A program made the position numbers and the translations under genes. Of a stretch of 64,000 nt of DNA, positions 23,318 to 34,197 are shown in pieces; position 1 is the stretch's first letter, and each line of letters begins with the position of its first letter. The DNA is from Dendrophyllia cribrosa. Lineage: Eukaryota; Cnidaria; Anthozoa; Scleractinia; Dendrophylliidae. The stretch covers positions 5,207,615 to 5,271,614 of the forward strand of contig JAJLRJ010000006.1 in assembly GCA_024195265.1 (NCBI GenBank), read 5' to 3'. The notes beneath the pieces are model-generated. The model had not been told where the DNA came from, did not search any database, and saw only the letters and a list, made by a program, of their open reading frames with translations.

Positions 23318-25429
23318 TATACATACCGTATACGTTCCTAACATTTTAATTGAAATGGTAAAGTGTTCTGTTAAAATGTTATATCATGGAAATAAAGAAA
23401 AGAAGGGGAGGGCTAATATCCGGGGGGACTTATAACCGGAATATTATTTTTGTTTGCAGGTGGATGGACCTAAAAGTGGGCGGGGAGGGGGGGTATAACC
23501 GGCATTTCTGAAATTGCGATGTTAGTGTTAAGAGTTGTTTTACCAGAAAAATGTCCCTGATTTGTGATTTGTGGAAGGCGCTGGAATCGCCAAATACTGT
23601 GAGCTGGGTGTCCGATGTTAGCCAAACAAAAATAATATTCCGGTTATAAGCCCCCTCTGGATATTAGCCCGCCTCTTTTTTTCTTTATTTCCTTGATGTA
23701 AACATTTTAACAGAACACTAAACCATTTCAAATAAAAAGTTAGAAACGTATACGGTATGTATAGTGCAGAGCAATATTGAAATGAAGTGAAAAACGTATT
23801 TTTATAAGTCTAATAATGCTGTGTGTTAGTCCGCTCAGCTTATTTCATATTATCGCATTCCGAAACGCTTTTTTATGCCGCTTACAAACCCCCCGGATAT
23901 AATACACCCTTCCCCTTTGAAAGCTAACTGAAAACCCCTTAGGTATAACCGGTATGCTGTTAGAAAGTACGCATCTAGCATGGCAATGTGGCGACGGACA
24001 GGGGTACTCACGGGAAAAATGACAAGTTTGTAGTATTAAATCAGTTCTTTCAGTTTAGGCCTTTATTTTCCGTTTGGTTCAGGGGTTGTGGGAGTCAAAT
24101 GCAATTAAGCCTTCCTCGTGCGGCCCGCATTATTGGCTTTTTTCGCTCCCCGGTCCACTGGGAGTGCATGTGAACGTGACTAGGTCACGCAACCAATTAT
24201 TTTATGGCCTTTCACTGACCTCTTGTTATTCACGAGTGATGGTTTCTTTTGTATCGCTTAATACAACTAAATGGACGGCAAGATGTGACAATATTTTTCT
24301 GTCCTTAATGTTTTCTCGTACATTTATGTCTGCGACATTTGGATTGGAAGTCATCGGATATTTTTATGTGAGTACACTGTGTGTAAATAACGAAACGTCT
24401 GTAACAACATTTTGCGAATATCAAATGCTGTAATGTCAAGCAAGCCATGGTTTTTGTGAGATATCTATGTAAGAATCCTTGTATTTCTGCTGCTTACAAC
24501 AAGGAAAAGGCGAGACAAGCTAACTTAAACATTCCTTGAACTGTTTAAAGACTTATGCCGTATTTTGATACGTCGGCAACAAAGTCGATCAATGATACAT
24601 ATGATTATAGCTTACATTTTAACTGAATGCGTCCTAGATAAAAATCATATGAATATTATAGCTTAAAACATGTAAATGTTGTTTTCAAAGCTTTAAAGAC
24701 CTGTTTAAGGGCCAATTTCGCTGTTTCGTTCTTAAGCTCGCCGTCATTCCAGCGCTTAAAATTCAATTAAATCGAATGCGAAGTTGGTGTCAAGCTAAAA
24801 ATAGCCTTCACGGATAAATCTCTCAGTAGCGCTGTATTCACGGGCCACCAAAAATAATTTCAGAATAAATAAAAGACAGATTCAGCTATAATGTAGTGTT
24901 GTTTTTTTGCCTAAAACTCATGTACCAGACTGCATTTTACTAATTCGAAGTTTCCTTAAATTTGCTTTCTTGTTTACATGGCGAAGATAGGTGTTTTGTA
25001 CAAGACCAAAATGATTTTTAAAGTTAACATTTCTGACAAAATTTTATTGCAAAAGAAAGCTAAAAAGACGTTTTATTCACTGTGTCAAAGGCATTGTAGG
25101 ACACCGAATGTTGCGATAACAGGAGCGTTTTGAAAATGGTCCAAAATAGCCAAAATTCAATGGTCCATGAAAGCACCCGCGGACTCAAAAGGCTAATTTT
25201 CGACTTATCGAAATTTTGAAAAAAGTAAAATGAAATCGAACCTTTTAAACCCATTTTCGAAAATAGGTCACTAAATAGGTTCTTTTGGTAAAATAAAAAG
25301 AAGTTCGAAATTTTGCCAGTGTCGTCGGATTCTCGATATTTACAGACATCCGCTCTTACAATGCTATATATCTGGATATAACGATATATTTTGGGGGGTT
25401 CAAAATTTTTGCAAACTGCTGTATATATA

Positions 25430-26399
25430 TATATAACCGTACATCCTGTGCCCAAATTCAGGAGTTGCCATAAAGCCATTATATATGAAATTTATCAGCT
25501 GAAAGAAGAAATTATATTCAATGATTCAAAAGTTCTTTGAATGGGAAATCCAGAATCTGCCGTCGCAAACATGAATGTACAAGGAAAGTTTGGAAGCCTA
25601 CAATTTTTTATGGCGTATTTTGGATTCAAAGATTGCCTTCTTGTCAAGAATTTTTCGATTGGAATAAAGGTTAGTTCCAGAAACTCAGCTTCTGAAACTG
25701 TTTTCGACTTTATCTACTTACTTTGAAGTGTACAGTGAAGCCCGTACTTCTCTACATTTTAAGTGCTGAATGAAAACTTTAAAGCTCATTGTTTTTAAGC
25801 CTACAGTTCTGAAAGTTTGATTGGTTTGATGAAAGAGACTGAATTGTTTGATCATTTCATGCAAATAATTTGTTTAACCTTAAACCTATAATTTTTGTTA
25901 GCTTCATTTTCTTCTTGCTTATTGATCATCCTTGCTTGGACACATAATCAGAATTTAAACTGCATCCGGTACAAAAGATATTCCATAGAAAGCAAAGTGC
26001 TCTCAAAAACAAAACACAATAAATCGTATCAAAGTCACTACTTTGATCGTATGAATGGAATCGGCGTAAAATAATTATCCTAAACAACAAAGCTATGCTT
26101 TTTAATTCCACTGTGCAAACCGTCTTATTTAAAAGTTGTCTTAGGATTTGTAGGCACATTAATAAACTTCAGTCGAATTTCAATCGAAAAATTTTCTCAG
26201 TTTGAAAGCCATTGTTTGCTCTTTGGGATTCATTTTGAACTTTTCACTAAACCTTCACACTCAGTGAACTTCACAAAGTACATATCGAGGTTGTTATGAT
26301 TGTCCTTTATCGCTGCATGTAAGCCTTTCCAAGCCAATGTTAAATGAAAATATATTCCTGTTGTTGATATCAGTTTTAAAATAAGCTTAGTGTTCTTTT
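25430..26399. other. Host intron between nests A and B
   Basis: About 970 bases of AT-rich, unique-looking sequence between the hAT-like element and the copia LTR. Frames of 60-77 codons exist but have no splice signals or recognisable motifs. Confidence 0.5.
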
Positions 26400-26712
26400 T
26401 GTTGAGGAAGAAACACTCGCATAGAACAGACGCTTTTGTGCTAAGCATTTTGTTATAACTGTTTTTTGTTTGACTCGAGGACCCAATTAGAATATTTCGT
26501 AATGTTTTCTAGAACCTTCTATAACAAGATAGAAACTGGATAAACAGGTTTTTAGTCCTTGGGTTATAACCGTTTACAGCATACCAGTGTGCGCTCTTTC
26601 TGTCGTGTATCGATCTGAAGCAGAGTTCTCGCAGATTTCGGGTAGAAATTGTAGTTCGTGTCGCGTTCAAGAAACTTGTGGTTGTTGTAGACGTTCAGAT
26701 TTAACTTTAACA
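26400..26712 (+). repeat. 5' LTR of the copia element
   Basis: Begins TGTTGAGGAAG and ends TTTAACA. It matches the 3' LTR except for one G/A change (catagaacag versus cataaaacag) and a TA indel (ttataacc versus ttatataacc). Confidence 0.95.
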
Positions 26713-26726
26713 GGTTATGGGCCCAG
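26713..26726 (+). promoter_or_regulatory. Primer binding site, half-tRNA initiator Met type
   Basis: ggttatgggcccag lies directly after the LTR. It is complementary to the conserved anticodon stem-loop of initiator tRNA-Met (cugggcccauaacc), not to the tRNA 3' end. This is the internal priming mode known for Drosophila copia and yeast Ty5, where a tRNA half is the primer. Confidence 0.8.
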
Positions 26727-26845
26727 AACGTTGCCACTGAGTGAGTCGCCGAGCTGAAATAGAGTCAGAGAACTGATCGATTGTGTACGTGGAAAGTCCG
26801 CCATTTGTCTCTTGCTGTGCTGCCTGGCCTGGAGATATTTTCAAG

Positions 26846-27505
26846 ATGGCGTCAGAATCGAGAGTCGTGACTGTACTCCCGTTGAATGGATCGAACTATG
26901 CTACATGGAAGGTCCAATGCCGAATGGCTTTATTGAAAGAAGGCTTATGGGGAATAGTAAGCCGTACAGAACAGTCTCCTGATGTGAAAGATGAAAACTT
27001 CCCAAAATTTCTTGCTAGAAAAGACAAAGCGTTGGCGACGATCGTACTAACAGTTCAACCGTCTCTACTGTATTTGATTGGCGACCCTGAAGATCCTAGT
27101 GAGGTATGGCAAAAACTAGAAAGTCAATTTCAGAAAAGAACGTGGGCCAACAAGTTGCAACTGCGGCGTAAACTTTTTTCCTTGAGGCTAAAAGAGGGCG
27201 ATTCTGTACAGGAACATATTAACGCTATGACTGAGATTTTTGATGGGCTGTCAGTGATTGGGGATCCTATTTCTGATGAAGACCGTGTTGTGCAGTTACT
27301 GGCCAGCTTACCAGAATCGTATAATGTGTTGGTTACTGCCCTTGAAGCGAATGAGGTTGTTCCCAAGATGGAAGTTGTTACTGAGCGTTTGCTTCATGAA
27401 GAAAGAAAGCTGAAGGAACGAGTAGGCTGTGAGAGAAGCAGGGAAGGAGCGATGACTGGAAAGCAAATACTGCGGGAAATTTGGCCACATCAGGCGGAAC
27501 TGTAA
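26846..27505 (+). pseudogene. copia gag (UBN2-type), frameshifted at the zinc knuckle
   Basis: The ATG at 26846 starts MASESRVV, followed by LNGSNYATWKVQCRMALL, the usual start of copia Gag. Then come VWQKLESQFQ and a helical segment ending ERLLHEERKLKER. The expected CCHC knuckle is present only in the next frame (YCGKFGHIRRNC), so a one-base indel lies near 27440-27465. In addition, the first knuckle position reads Ser instead of Cys. Gag forms the virus-like particle in this family. With both lesions this copy should not make a normal Gag-Pol, although the Gag core is intact. Confidence 0.85.
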
Positions 27506-27512
27506 CCAATGG

Positions 27513-27862
27513 GTGAAGAAGAGGAATGACTCAAACGAAAAGGAGGCTAGGAGCAACAAGTTGAGGGCGAATAAGGCTGAAGTGAAGCGAAGGGATAGCA
27601 GCAGTTCAGACGGTGATTGTGTTGGCTTGATGGTTAACCACGTGTTGTCGGCGAATTCCAGTGGCTCCCTGGATAAATGGATCGTGGATTCAGGAGCAAC
27701 CTGCCACATGTGTTGCAACGACAAGCTGTTTGATGAGCTTCACAGTCTGGAGCAGCCACTTGAAGTCATGCGGGGTGATGGATATGCTGTGAAAGCTACA
27801 GGGCGTGGCACTGTTGTGTTGGAGTTGACCGAAGTAGGCAGGAAAGCTAGCAGGTGTAAATT
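27513..27862 (+). pseudogene. copia aspartic protease region, cut by insertion
   Basis: The basic linker after the knuckle (KKRNDSNEKEARSNK) leads to WIVDSGATCHMC, which holds the DSG active-site motif of retropepsins in copia elements. The frame stays open up to the Polinton-like insertion point and resumes at 46751 with LHEVLYVPDLSYNLLSV, the standard continuation. It processes Gag-Pol in active relatives; here it is split by 18.9 kb. Confidence 0.85.
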
Positions 27863-27892
27863 AGTAGTCATATGGGCTCCTTCAGACCCGTT

Positions 27893-27930
27893 TCTCGCGC
27901 GGATCCACGCGCGAGGATCCACGCGCGGAC
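27893..27930. repeat. CGCG/GGATCC terminal cluster (left)
   Basis: tctcgcgcggatccacgcg and related units repeat two to three times just inside the terminus. The right terminus has the same cluster with an extra unit (46668-46722). Confidence 0.75.
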
Positions 27931-28704
27931 CCCTATTGTTCTAATCATAATTATTCTTTTGTCATAGCCCTAGGAATTATCATAATAACCCTAAGGATGG
28001 TCACAGCGCATGTCCCTATTAGCATAATAACCCTAAGCAGGGTTCGTACGGTCATGGAAAAACCTGGAAAGTCATGGAATTGTAAATTTACTTTTCCAGG
28101 CCTGGAAAGTCATGGAATTTACGTGTGGGTCATGAAAAGTCATGGAAAATTATTTCATGGTACAAAATCACAAAGGCAGCATACGTTTTGGGAATATAAA
28201 TCAATCAAGATGAAAACAAAAAACAATTGATAAAAAATCAGGCGACTCAGAAACGGACTTTAATTCCTCGCTTTGAAGGTGTCCTGCAGTTGCCTGGCAA
28301 CAGCGCAGCGTGAGACAGCGGTGCGAACCATCGAAAGGACCTTTCAATGACCTTTTACCAACGTATTTGATTTAAAAGAAGACGAAGTGGAATGGCGAAA
28401 AGCCTCATACGCAAATCGAGACGCCTCCAAAGTTTCGACCCGCGGTGCACCCTCCCCCGAGCTTCGCGAGGTTCTGCGAGACAAGTATTTCTAGTTCAGT
28501 AGAAATAAACATCACGCTAACGCAAACGTTTTGCCAGCGCTTGACTTATGCAAATTTGTCAGCCCATATAGAATGAGCCAATCAAATGCTTTTAAGGCAC
28601 GTGTGCCTTCACGCGGAACATCGTTGTGATCACTCATGTGAAACTTCCCGTGAGTGCTTTGTTTATTTGATCTTCGCTTCACTTCGTCCGTAAATATTAT
28701 TAAG

Positions 28705-28720
28705 CTTATATAAAAGTGGA
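28705..28720 (+). promoter_or_regulatory. TATA-like box upstream of the hAT transposase
   Basis: cttatataaaagtgg sits just before the proposed start codon at 28723. The distance is short, so the transcript would have a very short leader or start further downstream. Confidence 0.35.
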
Positions 28721-28722
28721 TT

Positions 28723-28910
28723 ATGCCCGGAAAATGCAAATTTCAGGAGGTTTGGTTAACCAACGCGCAATTTTCGAATTGGATTGAGAGAGGCAGGTCA
28801 AATGGTGAGGCAAGATGTAAAGTGTATGAAGAGTTTTGACATCCAGAACATGGGAGAAGCGGCTGTGAAAAGCCACATGAAATCGAAGAAGCATGTTGAT
28901 GCTGCTGAAG
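28723..28910 (+). pseudogene. hAT transposase exon 1, zinc finger with a frameshift
   Basis: The ATG opens MPGKCKFQEVWL and the exon ends at a gtgagc donor. In the first half the frame gives RCKVYEEF then a stop. From 28822 another frame gives MKSFDIQNMGEAAVKSHMKS followed by KKH, the second half of a BED-like CxxC...H..H finger. The two halves would be continuous if two bases were restored near 28818-28825, where gtgtatg has probably lost a TG pair. The donor phase fits exon 2. This finger normally binds the transposon ends, so the lesion probably inactivates the copy. Confidence 0.75.
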
Positions 28911-29120
28911 GTGAGCTGTAAAAGTTTGTGAAATTGTTTCTTCTGCCACGTTCTACACTTTTTGCAGTAGATAAGCCCAACGATTTAAGCAATCTTTTTT
29001 ATAGAGCGAATAAACTGACTTGAGAGTTTGCCCGCCTTTTTCTTACGCTCTGGTATATCAATATGAAACCCCCCCCTCTGATACCTTGGTTATTTTCGCG
29101 CTTAAATCTTTTACTTAGCT

Positions 29121-29378
29121 TTGAGAAGGGAAGCCATTATGGATGTCAGACTTGTTCTCGACTTTATATGCGATGAGCGCTTGAATTTACTTGAAGAACT
29201 TAAAGAGCACGAACTAAATTTGCAAACGACAATAGAAAATCTTATTCTACCAGAGGAAGACTTCCAAGATTTGTTGGTGCTTATAAATTGCTTTCTTTCC
29301 TTTGAAAGAAATGCAATGGCCGTGTTATCCAACCTAGATGACATAGAGGAGAAGGCTAAGAAAGAATCTTATCACTGA
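29121..29378 (+). CDS. Small helical ORF inside intron 1 of the hAT transposase gene
   Basis: An 85-codon frame opened by an acceptor-like ttacttag, with ATG at 29139 (MDVRLVLDFICDERLNLLEE). It is acidic, leucine-rich and probably all-helical (ELNLQTTIENLILPEEDFQD), ending KAKKESYH. It is not needed for the transposase reading frame, since exon 1 joins 29559 directly. It may be a second transposon gene, a terminal alternative exon or captured host sequence. Family not recognised. Confidence 0.45.
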   Translation: MRREAIMDVRLVLDFICDERLNLLEELKEHELNLQTTIENLILPEEDFQDLLVLINCFLSFERNAMAVLSNLDDIEEKAKKESYH

Positions 29379-29558
29379 ATATTGAGCTTACTTCAAACAA
29401 TGGCTCTTTTAAGAGCCACAACTTACACAAAAGTCTTGCCCAACGTTGCTTTGAAACTTTAGTTGATTTAATTTTTGCAGGCAAATGGTTCTCCAGCAAT
29501 TAGTAGTTTTCAACAGTTTTCGGATCCATTTTTTAATCAACATTAATTTTGAATTTAG

Positions 29559-30871
29559 ATGCCAAGGGCAACAGTAGTTTGAGGAACTTCTTGCCAGTTG
29601 CTGAGCCTGTGCAAGAACAACCTGTACCAGGAGGTGCAGCTAGGACACCTGACCAGCCATCCAAACCAAAAGACATAACATCTCATTTTTCATCAAATGA
29701 ACACCTGGCTGCAGAAGTTCTATGGGCATTAAAGGTTGTATTAAGTCACTATAGTTATAAAAGTTGTGAGGATATTGCCCAACTCTTTGAACGAATGTTT
29801 CCAGATAGCGCTATTGCCAGCAAGTTTAGTTGTGGAGAGAAAAAATGTGCATATCTTGCATGTTTTGGAATTGCACCATTTTTCCATCGGCATCTGCTTG
29901 ATGAGGTGAAAAAACTTGAGGATTTTGTTTTGTTATTTGATGAATCACAAAACAAAGTCACACAGACTAAACAAATGGATGTTCACATCAGATTTTGGGA
30001 TAAAAAGAATGAAAGTGTGCAAACGAGATACCTGACCTCCTCGTTCATGGGACATGGAACTGCCAATGACTTGCTGGTTAAGATGACAGAATGTCTTAAC
30101 AGTTGTAAAATTGACAAATCCAAGATATTACAGATATCAATGGATGGGCCAAATGTGAATTGGAAGTTTTATGATTTAATGCAAGAACAGATTTGTGAGG
30201 CTGGGGAAGATGCATCGACTTTAATCGATGTTGGTTCTTGTGGGCTACATGTAGTTCACAACGCCTTCAAGACTGGTGCAAAGGCATCCGAATGGAACAT
30301 AGAAGAGATCCTTTCATCTTTATACTGGCTGTTTGTGGACTCACCAGCACGGAGACAAGATTTTACAGAAATAACAGCAAGTGATGTGTTTCCTTTAAAG
30401 TTTTGCAAACACCGATGGCTTGAGAACGTACCTGTTGTGTTGCGAGCTCAGGAAATTTGGGACAAAGTCATTCAGTATGTTCGAAAAGTACAAATTGACA
30501 AAAAATACTGTGAACCAACATCAAAATCTTTCAAGATTGTAAGAGATGCTGTCCAAGATCCACTCATGCCAGCAAAGATGGCAGCTTTTGAGTCAGTTGC
30601 AAACCAGCTTCATCCCTTTCTGGCACTGTTCCAAAGTGACAACCCACTTCTGCCATTCATGGTTAGCACTCTACAAAAGATAATTGAAGGGTTAATGAAG
30701 AGATTTGTCAAGTCTGATGTACTCCAGAAAGCAACCTCAGCTTTAAAGCTTCTAAAAGTGGACCTCTCAGATAAGAATATTTACCTTGAGATTAACAAGG
30801 TAGATCCTGGATTTGTTGCTGTGGACAAGCTCAAGAAATTGCAGGCAGACAAAAAAGTTAGTGATCGCCAG
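29559..30871 (+). CDS. hAT transposase exon 2 (catalytic core)
   Basis: Acceptor gaatttag and donor gtaacta flank a 437-codon exon without breaks. Catalytic-type motifs are in order: FDESQNK (first Asp) near residue 130, ISMDGPNVNW (second Asp) near 210, and SCGLHVVHNAF near 235, the C/H pair of the hAT RNase-H fold. An all-alpha insertion domain follows (residues 250-430, WLENVPVVLRAQEIW). It cuts and rejoins transposon ends in the nucleus. The donor is in phase 0 and the next exon enters in phase 0. The intron of 560 bp is AT-rich. Confidence 0.88.
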
Positions 30872-31431
30872 GTAACTACATTGTTTTCTTTTCTTAATTT
30901 AGTTGTAAACACTTAATTACTGTGGATTTTTAAATTATTAACAATTTACTACTATTTTCTAAAGCAAGTAATGAAAAGAAATGATCATAGTTTTTAATCC
31001 CTATTAGAGTAGTAAATGTGCATTGTACAAAATTGATAAAAAATATTTCACTGAACTGTTAAAGGGTGGATAAAATATTGCTTCTTATTTAGCCTCAGTG
31101 GACGAAACCCAACCATATAAAAGGTAATATTGCATCAAAGGCTTCTCCACACTGACAGGCAACCCTGACTGAAAAACTTCATAGACTTGAAGAAAGACCC
31201 TGGGCTGGAAAGGGCCTCTGCTCTTACCAATGCCTGACCCAATATTTCTTCTTCTTTTGTATCCTATTGTCTTGACTTTCTGAACCTTTATTCTCTCACA
31301 TTTTCCTTTCGAGAAGTTTCAATTGAGTTGCCTGCAGCTAGGTTTGCAATAGTATCAGTATGACCTGGTTCATAAAGATTTGTCATTTACAAACTATGCT
31401 CAACTTTTAAATTATTTATTGCTTCTTTCAG

Positions 31432-32304
31432 ATTTACCAGTTCAAAAGTGAGTTCAAGTCCTTCTTAAGCAAAGCTGTGAGCAAACTGTTTGAGAAGACC
31501 CCCATAGCCTACTCTTTGGCAAGAAATCTGATGTGTCTGGACCCCAACTTGATTGTGCAAGACAAAGAAGCATGCTGTGCAAAGTTTAAAGTAGTGCTGA
31601 AGAAGTTGGTTGTATGCAAGAGAATGGACATGCGTGATTGTGATTCTTTAGTTTTGCAGTACTCTGAGTTTGTTGATCGAGCTATTAAGGTTGAGAGGTC
31701 AGCCTTTGAGGAATTCAGCTTCAAGATAGACAGACTGGATGTATTTCTTCAGAATCATATTACTCCTGTCAGCTCTCTGTCCAAGCTGTGGGATCTGATA
31801 AGAAAACTCTTAATTCTTTCCCATGGGCAAGCAAGTGTGGAAAGAGGTTTTTCAGTAAACCGCCAAGTCATGATTGAGAACATGAAAGAACAGACTTTTA
31901 TTGCCCAGCGTATAATTCATGACCACATTCTCAGCATTGGAGGGTTGAATCAGTTGGTAGTTTGCAGGGAACTTCTCACAGCAGCTAGTGGAGGGAGACA
32001 ACGTTACCTTGCCTATCTTGAAGAGCAGAAAGCAGAGAAGCAGCAAGCAGCGAAGAACAACAAGCGGAAAGCAATCCTTGAGGAAAAAGCAGAGTTAGAG
32101 AAAAAGAAAAAGCGCCTTGCAAGTTCCATTTCTGCCCTGCAATTTGATGCAGACTCTCTAGCAAAAGAAGCTGAAGAAAAAGCCAAGCTAATTCTCCTCT
32201 CTAAGTCAAATGCATTGAGAAAATCAGCAAAAGAGAAAGAGGGTGCTTTGGAAAAAATTGAAGATGAGCTCAGAGAGCTCACAAAGAAGAGTGCTAATCT
32301 CTGA
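31432..32304 (+). CDS. hAT transposase exon 3 (C-terminal dimerisation part)
   Basis: Entry after tctttcag in phase 0 gives IYQFKSEFKSFLSKAV. The helical segment leads to LWDLIRKLLILSHGQASVER, then GFSVNRQVMIEN. The Glu in ASVERGFS is the likely third catalytic acid, and the segment is the hAT C-terminal dimerisation region. Residues after about 190 form a long Lys/Glu/Ala coiled coil (EEKAELEKKKKRLASS) to the stop at 32304. The exon is intact; only exon 1 shows damage. Confidence 0.87.
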   Translation: MYQFKSEFKSFLSKAVSKLFEKTPIAYSLARNLMCLDPNLIVQDKEACCAKFKVVLKKLVVCKRMDMRDCDSLVLQYSEFVDRAIKVERSAFEEFSFKIDRLDVFLQNHITPVSSLSKLWDLIRKLLILSHGQASVERGFSVNRQVMIENMKEQTFIAQRIIHDHILSIGGLNQLVVCRELLTAASGGRQRYLAYLEEQKAEKQQAAKNNKRKAILEEKAELEKKKKRLASSISALQFDADSLAKEAEEKAKLILLSKSNALRKSAKEKEGALEKIEDELRELTKKSANL

Positions 32305-33481
32305 ACACATTTCAGCATTTTTAACTTTACTGTAAGAAAAAGAACACATTTTATACTTCATTAAAAGCGTTGCTTACTGTTTTTGTTCAACTGGGTTACA
32401 ATGTCGGAAAATACCTTGAAGCAATGATTGTTTTGACAAAATTTCGAAAACAACTGCTTAACTCTAGGTCATGGAAAATTTGAAAAGGTCATGGAAAAGG
32501 TCATGGAAAGTCATGGAATTTTAAAACCTGAAAAGAGTACGAACCCTGCTAAGGATTGCAACTGCGTATGTCCCTAATTCAAAATGGTGGATATGATTAA
32601 AAATTCAAAATAGCGTTTGAGGCGGACCCTCTAGGTAGGATTCTCGACTTTCAAATTTTAATGAGATGACCCCTCAGTGACCAGAAGGCATCCCGAAGAC
32701 CCCTCGGAGATCCGAAGTCATCCCGATGAGGATCCGGAACAACGTAAACAAAAAAAAACGGCAGGGAAGTTTCACGCCACCCCACACTTACGTTATTAGT
32801 CACGCAGGATATTTATTTTTAAAAGACGAATCGCTGGTTTCCTTGTGGTAGCCTTCTTTATAAAAACAATCAAAAGTACAAACGCGGTTTAAACGCATGT
32901 GGACTAAGTGCAAGGGATAATTGTTGACCACATAGGACTTTTTATTATTTCGTCTGCTTTAGACAAATAGCTGCTTTTCTTGTAGTACAAGAAGGACATA
33001 CGCATGCGCATGACATGCGTTTTTCCAATTTATTGGTCAAATTGCCGTACAAGTCTACCCTCAAGGAACGTTTAACTTATTTTTTTTACCATTATCATCT
33101 ATGTAGCCACGAAGGTTGTCGTTTCATTGCTGTTCTCTTTCGTGTTTGATTTTCAAAATGGTGGACAAACAAACAACTTTAACTTAAAATAAACTCATAA
33201 GACCGCTGAGGAAACAGTAGTATATTTTACTCTTTTTTGAAGTTGTAGAAAACAACCGTTATTATAGCAGTTTTTAACACTCCTGAGTATCCGAAATCCC
33301 TGAGAATGTTCTGCCGATGGCGTTTGTGAGGTTGGCTGTCCAAGAATGCGCAGTAAGTTGTGACTGGTATTTCGCTCGATCTGTTTTTTACTTTCTAAAC
33401 CGAAAGTCTTGTATAATCAATTCCTTTTTTCCTTTATAGTTTCCATCACAGACATCAAGCAGGGAGATCCCAACAATAAAC

Positions 33482-33505
33482 ATGGAGGATGACTTTCTCG
33501 ATTCG
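33482..33505 (+). CDS. TIR gene, exon 1 (left arm)
   Basis: A short exon reading MEDDFLDS directly followed by a gtacgt donor. An identical copy lies inverted in the right arm (45652-45629). The next compatible exon is 34453-34556, which begins in phase 0. The intron between them contains the 25-bp array. Function unknown. Its conservation in both arms and the clean splice signals are the only support. Confidence 0.45.
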
Positions 33506-33575
33506 GTACGTTGTACTTCTTATAAAGCTTTGTAGTAAGCATTTTACGCATCGTTCAGTACTTACTTATACGCAC

Positions 33576-34197
33576 GAAACAAACTCTTACGCTCGACACA
33601 CGAACAAACTCTTACGCTCGACACACGAACAAACTCTTACGCTCGACACACGAACAAACTCTTACGCTCGACACACGAACAAACTTTTACGCTCGACACA
33701 CGAACAAACTCTTACGCTCGACACACGAACAAACTCTTACGATCGACACACGAACAAACTCTTACGCTCGACACACGAACAAACTCTTACGATCGACACA
33801 CGAACAAACTCTTACGCTCGACACACGAACAAACTCTTACGCTCGACACACGAACAAACTCTTACGCTCGACACGCGAGTAAACTCTTACGCTCGACACA
33901 CGAACAAACTCTTACGATCGACACACGAACAAACTCTTACGCTCGACACACGAACAAACTCTTACGATCGACACACGAACAAACTCTTACGATCGACACA
34001 CGAACAAACTCTTACGATCGACACACGAACAAACTCTTACGCTCGACACACGAACAAACTCTTACGATCGACACACGAACAAACTCTTACGCTCGACACA
34101 CGAACAAACTCTTACGATCGACACACGAACAAACTCTTACGCTCGACACACGAACAAACTCTTACGCTCGACACGCGAGTAAACTCTTACGCTCGAA
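33576..34197 (+). repeat. 25-bp tandem array, left arm (25 units)
   Basis: Unit aaactcttacgctcgacacacgaac in circular terms, shown here only by its core cttacgctcgacac. The second base of gctcg alternates C/A along the array in an irregular pattern, and two units carry gcgagt. Because 25 is not a multiple of 3 and no stop word occurs, all three plus-strand frames stay open. Confidence 0.95.

Larger units (their letters stand above)
20373..24692. mobile_element. TTAA-flanked foldback element
   Basis: Both ends are flanked by TTAA (20369-20372, 24693-24696). The termini are agctttgaaaacaacattta and its inverse. After removal of three later insertions the left arm continues inverted against the right arm almost to the centre (about 23460 versus 23610), so the original element was close to a complete palindrome of about 2.3 kb. 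TTAA targeting is used by piggyBac and Kolobok superfamilies; no transposase is present to choose between them. The uninterrupted site in the other arm of the surrounding element (near 12350) confirms the insertion. Confidence 0.75.
10713..25421. mobile_element. Large hAT-like non-autonomous element with 1.8-kb inverted arms
   Basis: The left end is cagcagtttgcagaaatttt and the right end reads as its inverse, ending in ctgctg. Both are flanked by TATATATA (10705-10712 and 25422-25429), an 8-bp duplication typical of hAT, although the AT repeat could also arise by slippage. After removing later insertions the left arm (10713-10778, 11682-13263, 16357-about 16515) matches the right arm inverted (25421-24697, 20368-about 19295) over roughly 1.8 kb. 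No transposase was found. Open frames inside the arms (for example 12653-12883, nearly identical inverted at 19839-20069) come in pairs because of the arms and are not evidence for genes. The central part is about 2.8 kb. Confidence 0.7.
28038..32548 (+). mobile_element. hAT-superfamily transposon with 5-bp duplication
   Basis: Ends cagggttcgtac and gtacgaaccctg are flanked by CTAAG (28033-28037, 32549-32553). The right arm of the Polinton-like element supplies the empty site (ccttagggttattatgc near 46560). Subterminal regions repeat ggtcatggaaa and cctggaaagtcatgg words. It encodes a three-exon transposase. A 5-bp duplication with CAG-starting ends fits the hAT5-type branch rather than classical 8-bp hAT. 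Confidence 0.85.

Noticed and set aside
25060..25479. 139-codon minus-strand frame
   Set aside because: It lies in the right arm of the hAT-like element; the same sequence on the left arm (11700-12000) is interrupted, and no domain is seen.
33576..34197. CRISPR-like array
   Set aside because: Units are tandem with no spacers, and the context is a eukaryotic transposon.
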